Shown: piece after piece, positions 14,983 to 23,670 of the stretch
Layout of the letters: every line of letters starts with the position of its first letter
Numbering within the stretch: the first letter of the stretch is position 1
NCBI GenBank assembly: GCA_041687455.1
Contig: JAWLBY010000010.1
Span: forward strand, 1 to 64,000
Direction of reading: 5' to 3'
Source of the DNA: JAWLBY01 sp041687455
GTDB lineage: Bacteria; Pseudomonadota; Gammaproteobacteria; Xanthomonadales; Xanthomonadaceae
DNA length: 64,000 nt
Program-made: the position numbers and the translations under genes
The notes under the pieces: model-generated
The model's input: the letters and a program-made list of their open reading frames with translations, nothing else
What the model was told of the DNA's origin: nothing
Databases searched by the model: none

Positions 14983-15350
14983 GAGGAATTGACACGCTCC
15001 TGGTGCCGGCGCTTCCTGGCGCGACGATTTCCGTCCAGCGTCACGTCGATCGAGCTCGTCGGTTGCTCAGTGCGATTACCGCACGCTTCGGTGTCATGTC
15101 GGTGAGTGGAGTTAAGGTCAAGCATCTTCGCTGGGCCTTGGAGGTGTGGACCGATTTGCAGGGGTTCTCGGCGGCCACGCGCTACGACTACTACCTGACT
15201 ACGCGCGTACTGTGCAGCGCACTTGGTCGGCTAGACTGGCTCGCATGGCTCAACGGGCCGTGGGTCAGGGGTGGAAATGGCGGGCGCAAGCCGCGGCTTA
15301 TCAGGCGCACTGTTCACCGGCCTTCGCGGTATCACAAGCGGGGCGCCTGA
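14979..15350 (+). CDS. Orphan core-binding-domain protein coupled to the integrase
   Basis: The 123-residue protein starts in the ATGA overlap with the integrase. Residues 18-95 (VQRHVDRARRLLSAITARFG, VKHLRWALEVWTDLQGFS, ATRYDYYLTTRVLCSALG) follow the helical pattern of a tyrosine-recombinase core-binding domain. No catalytic residues follow; the protein ends in a basic tail (KPRLIRRTVHRPSRYHKRG). It could bind the core or arm sites as a directionality or accessory factor, possibly as a heteromer with the integrase. I know of no characterised homologue, and the assignment is by pattern only. Confidence 0.5.
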   Translation: MRGIDTLLVPALPGATISVQRHVDRARRLLSAITARFGVMSVSGVKVKHLRWALEVWTDLQGFSAATRYDYYLTTRVLCSALGRLDWLAWLNGPWVRGGNGGRKPRLIRRTVHRPSRYHKRGA

Positions 15351-15442
15351 GTGCTCTACGTGCTGCGTTGGCGACGGCGCTGCTGATGTGGTGCAACAGC
15401 GAGCGGAACCGTGGGTCCTCGCCGACACCAGACGGTAGCAGG

Positions 15443-15661
15443 TCAGAGCGCCACGGCCCGTAAGCTTTCGGTATCGGCGTCGACGGCGTTGCGACCGCAT
15501 TCCTTGCCGGTGCCTGCGAGCGCATCGGTGAAGATCGGGTGAACCCGCGGAGGTCCGTCGCTCAAGTTGCTCGGGAAATTGATCCAGAACGAGTCGGCTG
15601 ACGCGCCGACCTTTGGTCCGAGCACTTCCGGCCGACCATCGCTGTTGAGCCCGACGGCCAT
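15443..15661 (-). pseudogene. FG-GAP-like repeat fragment
   Basis: The minus strand reads MAVGLNSDGRPEVLG, close to the calcium-binding loop of FG-GAP/VCBS repeats, then continues 57 residues without another repeat and stops. FG-GAP proteins are large extracellular beta-propellers, so this is at most a remnant. It marks the right side of the integrase element, whose boundary should lie within 15351-15480. The rest of 15351-16046 shows no supported gene; a 130-residue frame at 15753-16145 crosses the tRNA downstream hairpin and looks spurious. Confidence 0.4.
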
Positions 15662-16046
15662 GTCACCGCGATAAACACGTCACACGGCCGCGGATCTCCT
15701 CTTACGGCCGCGAGGCCCGACTCGTGGAGAAATCCCGTTCATCCGCTACCCTTTAATTGGGCTCGAGGCCTGGGTCGGACCACGCGCATGCGGGCGTTTG
15801 CTGGCTGTGGCCGCGGTGCGGAGCTGCGAGCTGGCGGCTCGGTCGTGACTGACGGTGCTCGCGTTCAATAGCAGCGACCAGATTGGTGGCGTTTGCCAAT
15901 GGGACCTTCGCAAGCCCCCGTGAGCCGAACTCCGGCGCACCGAGCTTGTGCGCGTTGCCACTCAGTCGGCTTCTCCCCAACACGTTCGAATGCTGCTCAC
16001 CAGCTGCATGGAGGCGAGCGAATTGCGCATCCGACCTGGAAACGCG

Positions 16047-16072
16047 AAGGGCGAGCCTTTTGGCTCGCCCTT
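16047..16072. terminator. Hairpin downstream of tRNA-Ser
   Basis: A perfect 11-bp stem aagggcgagcc (16047-16057) / ggctcgccctt (16062-16072) with a tttt loop lies about 75 bp beyond the 3' end of the minus-strand tRNA. It probably ends the csrA - tRNA transcript. The following T-run on the minus strand is short, so efficiency is uncertain. Confidence 0.6.
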
Positions 16073-16147
16073 GTGGGTGGCTCATGGGGTAGCGGTAACG
16101 TCTATTGCCGTTTTCCCCTATAAAATCAACCACTTGCATCAGCAATC

Positions 16148-16240
16148 TGGCGGAGAGTGAGGGATTCGAACCCTCGATAGAGCTTTTGACCCTATACTCC
16201 CTTAGCAGGGGAGCCCCTTCGGCCTCTCGGGCAACTCTCC
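16148..16240 (-). tRNA. tRNA-Ser (anticodon GCT)
   Basis: The 93-nt gene includes the encoded CCA. The acceptor stem GGAGAGT pairs with ACTCTCC, the anticodon loop CTGCTAA gives GCT (reads AGC/AGU), the long variable arm is typical of tRNA-Ser, and the T arm has GGGTTCGAATCCC. It lies 70 bp downstream of csrA. Its 3' end faces the accessory region, the usual orientation for integrative elements, but no second copy of its 3' end was found in the window. Confidence 0.95.
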
Positions 16241-16310
16241 GAATCGTTCGGGCCGGCAGTGCCGGCCAGACGCGAAAGAATAGCGGCAGAACGCGTTCTG
16301 GTAAACCCCG

Positions 16311-16511
16311 TCAGCGCTCGCTGCCTTCGCTGCTGTCCGCAGCGTCGCCTTCGCTGCGGATGCGCTGATAGATTTCCTCACGGTGCACCGACACGTCCTT
16401 CGGCGCGTTGATGCCGATCCGGACCTGGTTGCCCTTGACCCCCAGAACGGTGACCGTGACCTGGTCGCCGATCATCAGCGTTTCCCCCACGCGTCGGGTC
16501 AAAATCAGCAT
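16311..16511 (-). CDS. csrA: Carbon storage regulator CsrA
   Basis: The 66-residue protein starts MLILTRRVGETLMIGD, the highly conserved CsrA N-terminus, and carries the second RNA-binding segment around VSVHREEIYQRI. CsrA dimers bind GGA motifs in mRNA leaders and repress or activate translation of carbon storage, motility and biofilm genes. The C-terminus is slightly long and serine-rich (SEGDAADSSEGSER). It lies between alaS and tRNA-Ser on the same strand. The 389 bp between it and alaS hold no gene and presumably its promoter. Confidence 0.97.
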   Translation of the reverse strand: MLILTRRVGETLMIGDQVTVTVLGVKGNQVRIGINAPKDVSVHREEIYQRIRSEGDAADSSEGSER

Positions 16512-16900
16512 CTGTCGTCTCCCTGACGGGCGGCCCTGGCCGCCTTTGCTGCCCCGCTGTGCGCGCCGCCGCGGCGCGGGCGCTCCCTCGCCACACCACC
16601 GACTGCGTGTGACCGTAGGATTCGATACTAGCCGACCGGAAAGCCACGGTGCAATGAAAGCACTGCGGTCGCGGCCGGATGACTGCGGACGCTGCAGCCG
16701 CGGCCCTTGCGAATACGCGAAGGCTCGCGGCTCTTACCGCCCCGGGCGGTGACGAGGCGACGGCCCGCAGCGCATCGGGGACGTGACCGGCCGCTTCAGC
16801 AGCGATCCGGGTGCGTCGGTGGAACGGCCCGCCCGATCGAGATCGCCGCACAATCCGGGCGAGCGCAACACGCCCGCCGAAAAATGCACGCCGGCTTCGC

Positions 16901-19537
16901 TTACTGCAGTTGTGCCGACAACCACTCCGGCAACTGTTCGATCGCCTTGGCCAGCGCCGGGCTGTCGTCGCCGCCGCCCTGCGCCATGTCCGGACGGCCG
17001 CCGCCCTTGCCGCCGATCGCCCTGGCGACGTGGCCGACCAGGTCGCCGGCCTTGACCCGGCCGAGCGCGGCGCCACTGACGCCGGCGACCAGCGACGCCT
17101 TGCCGTCGTTGGCGGCGGCGAGCAGGATCACCGCGTCGCCGAGCTGGTTCTTCAGCCGGTCGACGCTGTCACGCAGTGCCTTCGGGTCCAGCCCTTCGAG
17201 CCGTGCGCCGACGAAGCGGATGCCGCCGATCTCGCGTGCACTGCCGGCGAGGTCGGCAGTGGCGCCGGCCGCTGCCCTGGTCTTCAGCGCTTCCAGTTCG
17301 CGTTCGAGCTTCTTCTGCCGGTCGAGCAACTGGCGGACCTTGTCGACCACGTCCTGCGTGTTGCCGCCGAGCAGCCGGGCGGCTTCGCCCAGGCGCCGCT
17401 CTTCCTCGGCCACATGGGCCAGCGCATTGGCGCCGGTGACTGCCTCGATCCGGCGCACGCCGGCCGAGATGCCGCCTTCCGAGGTGATCTTGAACAGGCC
17501 GATGTCGCCGCTGCGCCGCACGTGGGTGCCGCCGCACAGCTCGATCGAGAAGTCGCCCAGCTTCAGAACGCGGACGCGTTCGCCGTACTTCTCGCCGAAC
17601 AGCGCCATCGCGCCGAACTCGATCGCCTCGGCCATGCCCATCTGGCGGACTTCGGCGTCGGCGTTGCGGCGGATCTCGGCGTTGACCAGATCCTCGATGA
17701 TCGTCAGCTCCTCGGCAGTGATCGGCTGGAAGTGCGCGAAGTCGAAACGCAGCCGGTCCGGCGCGACCAGCGAGCCCTTCTGCTGTACGTGCTCGCCGAG
17801 CACACGGCGCAGCGCGGCGTGCAACAGATGGGTCGCCGAGTGGTTGGTAACGATCGCCGCGCGGCGGTCCTCGTCGATCGATGCTTCGACCCGCTCGCCG
17901 ATCGCCAGCGCGCCGCGCTCGACGATGCCGATGTGGCCATGGAACGCCGCCGAGAACTTCTGCGTGTCGCTGACCATGAAGAGCGCATCGCCGATCGACA
18001 GTTGGCCGGTGTCGCCGACCTGTCCGCCGGATTCGGCATAGAACGGCGTCCGGTCGAGCACGACGACGCCGGCATCGCCGGCTTCGAGCCGCTCGACGCT
18101 GCGGCCGTCCTTCAGCAGCGCGACGACCGTGCAGCCATCGGCATGGTGTGCTTCGTAGCCGAGGAACTCGGTCGGCGCGAGCCTTGCGACCAGTTCCGAC
18201 GGCAACACGCCGGCGGCGGCGAACCTGCTCGATTCGCGGGCGCGCTCGCGCTGTTCCTCCATCGCCTGCTCGAAGCCGGCCATGTCGACGGCGAGGCCGC
18301 GTTCGCGGGCGATGTCGGCGGTCAGGTCGACCGGGAAGCCGTAGGTGTCGTAGAGCCGGAACGCATCCGGGCCGGCGATCGTGGCGTTGCTCGCGCGAGC
18401 GGCGACATCGTTGAAGATGCGCATGCCCTGGTCGAGCGTTTCGGCGAAGCGCTCTTCCTCGGCGCGCAGTGCTTTCTCGACGAACTCCTGCTTCGCGACC
18501 AGCTCCGGATACGCATCGCCCATCAGTTCGACCAGCGGGGCCAGCATCCTGTGGAAGAAGCTGCCGCGCACGCCGAGCATCCAGCCGTGCCGCAGCGCGC
18601 GACGGATGATCCGGCGCAGCACGTAGCCGCGCCCCTCGTTCGACGGCAGCACGCCATCGACGATCAGGAAGCTGCAGGCGCGGATGTGGTCGGCGATCAC
18701 GCGCAGCGACTTGTTCTCGAGATCGGTCGTGCCGGTCAGCTCGCCGGCGACCCGGATCAGCTTCTGGAACAGGTCGATCTCGTAGTTCGAATGGACGTGC
18801 TGCAGGACCGCCGAGATCCGCTCCAGGCCCATGCCGGTGTCGACGCACGGCGCCGGCAGCGGCACCAGCGTGCCATCCGGCTGGCGGTCGTACTGCATGA
18901 ACACGTTGTTCCAGATCTCGATGAAGCGGTCGCCGTCCTCGTCCGGCGAGCCCGGCGGTCCGCCCGGAATCCCGGCGCCGTGGTCATAGAAGATCTCGGT
19001 GCACGGGCCGCACGGGCCGGTGTCGGCCATCTGCCAGAAATTGTCGGATGCGTACGGAGCGCCCTTGTTGTCGCCGATCCGGATGATCTTCTCGGCCGGC
19101 AGGCCGATGTCCCGGTGCCAGATCTCGAATGCTTCGTCGTCGGTGTGATAGATCGTCACCAGCAACTTGTCGGCCGGAATCTGCCAGACCTTCGTCAGCA
19201 GTTCCCAGGCGTAGGCGATCGCATCCTTCTTGAAGTAGTCGCCGAAGCTGAAGTTGCCGAGCATCTCGAAGAAGGTGTGGTGCCGCGCGGTGTAGCCGAC
19301 TGCGTCGAGATCGTTGTGCTTGCCGCCGGCGCGCAGGCAGCGCTGGCTGGACGCCGCGCGCGTGTAGCTGCGCTTCTCGCCGCCAAGGAACACGTCCTTG
19401 AACTGCACCATGCCGGCGTTGGTGAACAGCAGACTCGGGTCGTTGCCGGGCACGAGTGGGCTCGACGGCACGATCGCGTGGCCCTTCGAGCGGAAGAATT
19501 CGAGGAAATCCGTGCGGATCTCGGCGCTGGTTTTCAT
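16901..19537 (-). CDS. alaS: Alanyl-tRNA synthetase
   Basis: The 878-residue cytoplasmic enzyme charges tRNA-Ala. It starts MKTSAEIRTDFLEFF. The N-terminal class II catalytic domain includes GLGINV-free AlaRS features such as DMTLLFTNAG-type FTNAGMVQFKDVFLG and RAASSQRCLRAGGKHND. The editing domain zinc motifs are HSATHLLH near residue 567 and CGGTHVRRSGDIG near 669. The C-terminal DHHA1-like domain is GGRPDMAQGG near the end. The length matches the family. The long open frame beyond ATG 19537 toward 19762 is non-coding. The gene is leftward, followed by csrA. Confidence 0.97.
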   Translation of the reverse strand: MKTSAEIRTDFLEFFRSKGHAIVPSSPLVPGNDPSLLFTNAGMVQFKDVFLGGEKRSYTRAASSQRCLRAGGKHNDLDAVGYTARHHTFFEMLGNFSFGDYFKKDAIAYAWELLTKVWQIPADKLLVTIYHTDDEAFEIWHRDIGLPAEKIIRIGDNKGAPYASDNFWQMADTGPCGPCTEIFYDHGAGIPGGPPGSPDEDGDRFIEIWNNVFMQYDRQPDGTLVPLPAPCVDTGMGLERISAVLQHVHSNYEIDLFQKLIRVAGELTGTTDLENKSLRVIADHIRACSFLIVDGVLPSNEGRGYVLRRIIRRALRHGWMLGVRGSFFHRMLAPLVELMGDAYPELVAKQEFVEKALRAEEERFAETLDQGMRIFNDVAARASNATIAGPDAFRLYDTYGFPVDLTADIARERGLAVDMAGFEQAMEEQRERARESSRFAAAGVLPSELVARLAPTEFLGYEAHHADGCTVVALLKDGRSVERLEAGDAGVVVLDRTPFYAESGGQVGDTGQLSIGDALFMVSDTQKFSAAFHGHIGIVERGALAIGERVEASIDEDRRAAIVTNHSATHLLHAALRRVLGEHVQQKGSLVAPDRLRFDFAHFQPITAEELTIIEDLVNAEIRRNADAEVRQMGMAEAIEFGAMALFGEKYGERVRVLKLGDFSIELCGGTHVRRSGDIGLFKITSEGGISAGVRRIEAVTGANALAHVAEEERRLGEAARLLGGNTQDVVDKVRQLLDRQKKLERELEALKTRAAAGATADLAGSAREIGGIRFVGARLEGLDPKALRDSVDRLKNQLGDAVILLAAANDGKASLVAGVSGAALGRVKAGDLVGHVARAIGGKGGGRPDMAQGGGDDSPALAKAIEQLPEWLSAQLQ

Positions 19538-19816
19538 GCGTTGGAACCGGATGATGGAAAGCGGGTAGGAAGCCGCGTTCCGCAGCCTGACGGCGCGGAA
19601 TCGAGCAGGCAATCGAACGGACAAGAGTAGCAGGCAGCGCCGGATGCGGCACGTGGGTGGCGCGCTGCGGGGGCCGCTTCTCGGCTTCGTGGTGTGGGCG
19701 TTGCGGCCGCCGGCGGTGTCGCACGGCGGCTGCGCCGGGGCAGGCGTATAGAGCGGGCGCATGCTGCCGGGAATCCGGCGGGCCGGGCCTCGCCCGGACC
19801 GCCGGAGACATCACCG

Positions 19817-21082
19817 CTAGCGTCGCGCGGTGCTGCCGTGCTCGCTGCGTGCGCTGTCGAGCTCGATGCGCGCGGCCCGGGCGCGCAGTTCCTGGGCGGC
19901 GAAGCGGCCCTGGTCGTTCAGCGCGAGATCGCGGAGCTCGAACGGGGCGCCCACGCCGGCATCGGCGAGCAATGCGCGGTCGAGCCGGATCACGATTTCG
20001 CCGGGTCCGGCATCGAGTATCCGCGCCGAATGCGCCACCGCAAACGGCACCAGAGTGCCGGTCGCGTCGGTGCCATACAGCGTGCCACGCAGCTCGTAGC
20101 GGCCCGCTGCCGAGGCATCGATCGCCACCGTGAGCGCGAGACCGTTGCCGTCGAGCGCGGCGCTGATCCGATTCGCCAGTCGCGCGGTCGGCGCTGTGAC
20201 CGCGAACGCGGTCTTGGCATCGCGGAGCAGATGCCGGCCTTGGTGGTCCGCGGCGGCGAACACATGCGCTTCCCAGAGCCCGGAGACGGCGCTGTCGGTG
20301 GCCGGCAGGCGGGCCCGCGCGCGCTGGCCGCCGTTCGGATCGGCAACGAACTCGATTTCGATGCTGCGGCCGTCCGGCGCGGTGATCAGCCCGCGCAGCA
20401 AGGTCGGTGCCAGCGAACGGTCGCCGCTGCGCCAGTCGGCGTACAGCTCCAGTTCGCCGCCGGCCAGCGCAACGTCGCGGTGACTGCGGAGTTCCAGCAC
20501 CTGGTCGCTGTTCGGCTCCAGCACGTGGACGAGATGCCGGCCGCCGGCCTTGGCGATCTGCACTTCGACCGTGCCGGTGCCGGCCGCCGGATCGAGCTGG
20601 AACACGCGGCTGCCGTCGCCGAAATCGGCGCCGAGCTTCTTCAACTCGGCGGCCGCTGCGCTGCGCAGGATGCCCCGGCCATCGGATAACTCGCGGCCGT
20701 TGAGCCGGATCGCGACCGGTGCAGCGTCGCCAGTGGTCTTCGCGCCGTCGGCCGGACTGATCCGGATCAGCGCACCGGGACTGCCGACCTCGAAACGGAA
20801 GCCGGCCGCCAGTTGCCGGGCATCCTGCAGGCTCCAGAACTCGCGGCTGGCCGCCACGTGCGGCCGGGCGGCGGCGAGCTTGCTGTCGCTCGCGATCGGC
20901 CAGGCGAAGTCGACCGCGGCGGATTCGAGGTTGGCGGGCAGTGCGCGCTTGGCGCTGTCGAGGCGGGTCGGGACGAGGTCGCTGCCGGACGGCGGCAGCA
21001 GGCGTGCGCGAAGCTCATCGGCGCTGGCCGGAACGGACAGCAACAGCGCCGCCATCAGCACGGCAGGAATGGACTTGAACAT
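19817..21082 (-). CDS. DUF4785-type secreted protein
   Basis: The 421-residue protein has a signal peptide (MFKSIPAVLMAALLLSVPASA) and is predicted periplasmic or secreted. The mature part is beta-rich with segments such as LVHVLEPNSDQVLELRSHRD, WRSGDRSLAPTLLRG and VSGLWEAHVFAAADHQGRHL, which I recognise as the DUF4785 family known in xanthomonads and legionellae; no activity is established for it. The C-terminus looks like an Ig-like domain. It begins 11 bp after the lipase-like gene on the same strand, so the two are probably one transcript and may be exported together. Confidence 0.7.
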   Translation of the reverse strand: MFKSIPAVLMAALLLSVPASADELRARLLPPSGSDLVPTRLDSAKRALPANLESAAVDFAWPIASDSKLAAARPHVAASREFWSLQDARQLAAGFRFEVGSPGALIRISPADGAKTTGDAAPVAIRLNGRELSDGRGILRSAAAAELKKLGADFGDGSRVFQLDPAAGTGTVEVQIAKAGGRHLVHVLEPNSDQVLELRSHRDVALAGGELELYADWRSGDRSLAPTLLRGLITAPDGRSIEIEFVADPNGGQRARARLPATDSAVSGLWEAHVFAAADHQGRHLLRDAKTAFAVTAPTARLANRISAALDGNGLALTVAIDASAAGRYELRGTLYGTDATGTLVPFAVAHSARILDAGPGEIVIRLDRALLADAGVGAPFELRDLALNDQGRFAAQELRARAARIELDSARSEHGSTARR

Positions 21083-21093
21083 GGCGGGCTCCG

Positions 21094-21945
21094 TCACAGG
21101 TCGTTGCGCAGGATGGTGTCGAGACCGAAGCACTGCCGCCGGCTCTGGTTGTGCGACAGCGGTTCGCCGCCGGCCATCCGGCTGGTGTCGTAGAACCAGA
21201 CGCGACCGGCGGCGGCCTGGCTGCTGCACTCGAGGAAGCCGTCCGAGCAGCTCGCGAGCCAGGCCTGGGTCACTTCGAGCCCGACGTTCAGGTGGTAGCC
21301 GCCGCAGTAGCTGTCGCTGTCCCAGACGGCGGTTTCGACATCGGTGCCAACCACGCTCCAGAAGCCTTTCGGCAGCGCCGGGCGACCGCTGGTGCCGTAC
21401 AGGTAGTTGCCGTTGTAGTAGGCCATCCAGCTCGTCTGCTGCTGGCGTACCGCGTCGGACTTGTAGCCGAGCAGCCAGCCCAGCGCGCTCTCGAACACAT
21501 TGCCGGCGATCACCGCATCGGCCAATGGCGTACCGGCCGACGACGGCGCCAGCGCATTGACCCAGCGGGTGCGCTGGATGATCAGCGGATAGCGGCTGTC
21601 CCAGGTCGGGTTCGACATGATCCAGCGCATCACGTTGCCGCCGTTCGAGTGGGTGATCACGACCAGGTCGGTGATGCCGCGGGTCGTGATGAAGCCGTGC
21701 AACTGGCCTGCCAGGCAGCCGGCCGCGCGGCTGTCCCACATGTATTGCTCGAAGTCGCAGTTGATGACGACGTAGTTGGCACTGTTCGGCAGCCCCTGCC
21801 GGACCGAATTGACGAATCCGGCCTGCCAGTAGTCGTTGTAGGCGTCGGTCTGCTTGCCGGTGCCATGGACAAACGCGACACCGGTATTGGCGAATGCAAG
21901 AACGGGCACTGCCGCGAGCAGCAGTCCGGCGATCGATCGAAGCAC
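21094..21945 (-). CDS. Secreted lipase-like alpha/beta hydrolase
   Basis: The 283-residue protein starts at GTG 21945, 5 nt after GGGAGG, giving the signal peptide VLRSIAGLLLAAVPVLAFA. The mature N-terminus has GVAFVHGTGKQTDAYNDYW, where VHGTG resembles the oxyanion-hole HG motif. The segment LVVITHSNGGNVMRW carries the nucleophile elbow as HSNGG instead of GHSxG. Several cysteines (VINCDFEQY, GCLAG, YCGGYH, SCSDGFLECS, QCFGLD) suggest disulphides. The substrate is unknown. It precedes the DUF4785 gene by 11 bp. Confidence 0.7.
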   Translation of the reverse strand: MLRSIAGLLLAAVPVLAFANTGVAFVHGTGKQTDAYNDYWQAGFVNSVRQGLPNSANYVVINCDFEQYMWDSRAAGCLAGQLHGFITTRGITDLVVITHSNGGNVMRWIMSNPTWDSRYPLIIQRTRWVNALAPSSAGTPLADAVIAGNVFESALGWLLGYKSDAVRQQQTSWMAYYNGNYLYGTSGRPALPKGFWSVVGTDVETAVWDSDSYCGGYHLNVGLEVTQAWLASCSDGFLECSSQAAAGRVWFYDTSRMAGGEPLSHNQSRRQCFGLDTILRNDL

Positions 21946-22136
21946 GGGAACCTCCCGGAGCGGGGCATGACGGCGCGGCGTCCCTGTCACGCGGGTCGGG
22001 CAGACGACTCGGGAGACTCCGTGCCCCCGCTGGAGGCATGAATGCTAGCTGAATGAATCCGAATGTCAAACGTATGTTTGAAGTGTGCGGCGTTTCGCGG
22101 ACTGATGCCGCGCGCCGTGGCTCGGGCCAGTCCTGC

Positions 22137-22982
22137 TCAGGGCCTCCGGTCGGAAGCGGCGCGGGCTCGCTCGGGCGGTCCGAACAACTGGCCGAGCTTG
22201 CCGGCCAGTCCGTGTGCCCGGGCGGCGTCGCGAACCATCGCGATCCATTCGTGGAAGGTCAGCGTGAGCGGATTGTGGCTGTGGATCTGGCCGATGATGC
22301 CGTACTCGCACGGCGTGTCCGGATGCTCGGCGACGTACGTGCCGAACAGCTTGTCCCAGATGATCAGCACGCCGGCATAGTTGCGGTCGATGTACTGCCG
22401 GTTGCGGGCATGGTGCACGCGGTGGTGCGACGGTGTGTTGAATACCTGTTCGATCCAGCCGAGCCGACCGATCGCCTGGGTGTGGACGAAGAACTGGAAG
22501 CCGAGATTGATCGCGACCACCGCCACGATGTGCGTCGGCTCGAAGCCGAGCCAGGCCAGCGGCAGCCAGAACAGCCACATGCCGGAGATCGGGTAGGTCA
22601 GGCTCTGCCGAAACGCCGTCGACAGGTTGAGCCGCTCGGACGAGTGATGGGTGACGTGCGAGGCCCACATCCAGCGAATCCGGTGGCTGGCGCGGTGGAA
22701 CCAGTAGTAGAAGAAGTCCTGCGCGACGACCAGCGCGAGCACGGTCCACCACGAGGCCGGCGTCAGCTCGAACAGCCGGTACCGGTGGACGACGTGGTAC
22801 AGGCCGATCACCAGGCTCCAGGCGATCAGATCGGCAAGCTGGTGGAGCAGCGCGAGGCCAGCATTGGATGCGGTGTCCTTCAGGCTGTACATCGCGACGC
22901 CGCGGCGGTGCCAGTACCACGCCTCGTAGCCGATCAGGCCGAGGAAGACCGGCGCCATGCCGAGCAGGATCCACTGTTCCAT
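22137..22982 (-). CDS. Sterol desaturase / fatty acid hydroxylase family membrane protein
   Basis: The 281-residue integral membrane protein has the diiron histidine boxes of the family: FHRASHRIRW, HVTHHSSERLN, and HHRVHHARN, plus a nearby EH and late HEW. Helices include ILLGMAPVFLGLIGYEAWYW and WWTVLALVVAQDFFYYWFH. Relatives hydroxylate or desaturate sterols, fatty acids or carotenoids with oxygen; the substrate here is unknown. Its ATG overlaps the TGA of the upstream SRPBCC gene (TGATG), which suggests the lipid-binding-fold protein works with it. Confidence 0.85.
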   Translation of the reverse strand: MEQWILLGMAPVFLGLIGYEAWYWHRRGVAMYSLKDTASNAGLALLHQLADLIAWSLVIGLYHVVHRYRLFELTPASWWTVLALVVAQDFFYYWFHRASHRIRWMWASHVTHHSSERLNLSTAFRQSLTYPISGMWLFWLPLAWLGFEPTHIVAVVAINLGFQFFVHTQAIGRLGWIEQVFNTPSHHRVHHARNRQYIDRNYAGVLIIWDKLFGTYVAEHPDTPCEYGIIGQIHSHNPLTLTFHEWIAMVRDAARAHGLAGKLGQLFGPPERARAASDRRP

Positions 22983-23464
22983 CAGACCGGCTCCGCATCG
23001 GGCATGGCGACGGCTGTGGCGATCGCCCGCAGGCATCGCTGCATCGCGCATTGCATGAAAAGCCGCAGCAGCGGCCACGCAAGCGGCAGTGCGACGACAT
23101 GGGTCAGGTGCCAGCGATACGTCCAGCGAACCTGCGTTCCGGCGGCAGTTGCCTCGAACGCCCAGTCGGCGTCGCCGGATCTGACCAGCCAGCCGAGCGG
23201 CCGCCGCAAACCGGTCAGCGAATAGGCGTGGCGCTTCGGTGGCTCGAACGCGGTGATCCGCTCGACCAGCGTGTTGCCATCGACACTCTCGACTTCCCTC
23301 GACGCCCCCACCGCCAACGGACCGGTAGGCGTGATCCGGCGCAGTGCCGGCACCGGCCCGCAGCCGGTGAACAGCGGTGGAAACCGGACGGGATCGGTGG
23401 CCAGCACGAACACCTCGTCGGGCGACGCCGGGACGATGATGGCCGCGGTGAGCGTGATCTGCAT
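22982..23464 (-). CDS. SRPBCC-fold (START-like) protein
   Basis: The 160-residue protein starts MQITLTAAIIVPASPDEVF, the usual first strand and helix of polyketide-cyclase/dehydrase-type SRPBCC proteins. Later strands include RHAYSLTGLRRPLGW, ADWAFEATAAGTQVRWTYRW and a C-terminal helix VALPLAWPLLRLFMQ. The fold forms a cavity for hydrophobic ligands. It is translationally coupled to the desaturase gene, so delivery or shielding of a lipid substrate is a reasonable guess. No catalytic residues can be assigned. Confidence 0.75.
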   Translation of the reverse strand: MQITLTAAIIVPASPDEVFVLATDPVRFPPLFTGCGPVPALRRITPTGPLAVGASREVESVDGNTLVERITAFEPPKRHAYSLTGLRRPLGWLVRSGDADWAFEATAAGTQVRWTYRWHLTHVVALPLAWPLLRLFMQCAMQRCLRAIATAVAMPDAEPV

Positions 23465-23670
23465 CGCGCCAGTGTCGGGTTGCGCGGCGGTGCTGTCCAG
23501 ACGGGGGCGTATGGCGCGACGCGAGCGAGAAGGGCCGCCGAACCGCATGCCCGCAGAAGTCGCGTCAGCGGCGACCGGAAGCAGTCGGTTGCCGCGCGTC
23601 GGATGCCGAAGCCGGGCGTCTGCGGTCGCCGCTGGAGTGGATCCTGCGGTGCACAGCGAGGGGCAGGGGG

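Noticed and set aside
15753..16145. 130-residue frame on the minus strand near tRNA-Ser
   Set aside because: It spans the perfect 11-bp hairpin and begins next to the tRNA 3' end; no recognisable domain.
16148..16240. tRNA-Ser as integration site of the 10.4-15.5 kb element
   Set aside because: The orientation fits, but no duplicate of the tRNA 3' end was found in the window and the element's left end lies in a kinase gene.
16811..19630. 939-residue open frame on the plus strand opposite alaS
   Set aside because: It mirrors the alaS coding frame, has no ribosome site or domain, and its composition (Asp, Arg, Gly, Val rich) is typical of antisense frames in GC-rich genes.
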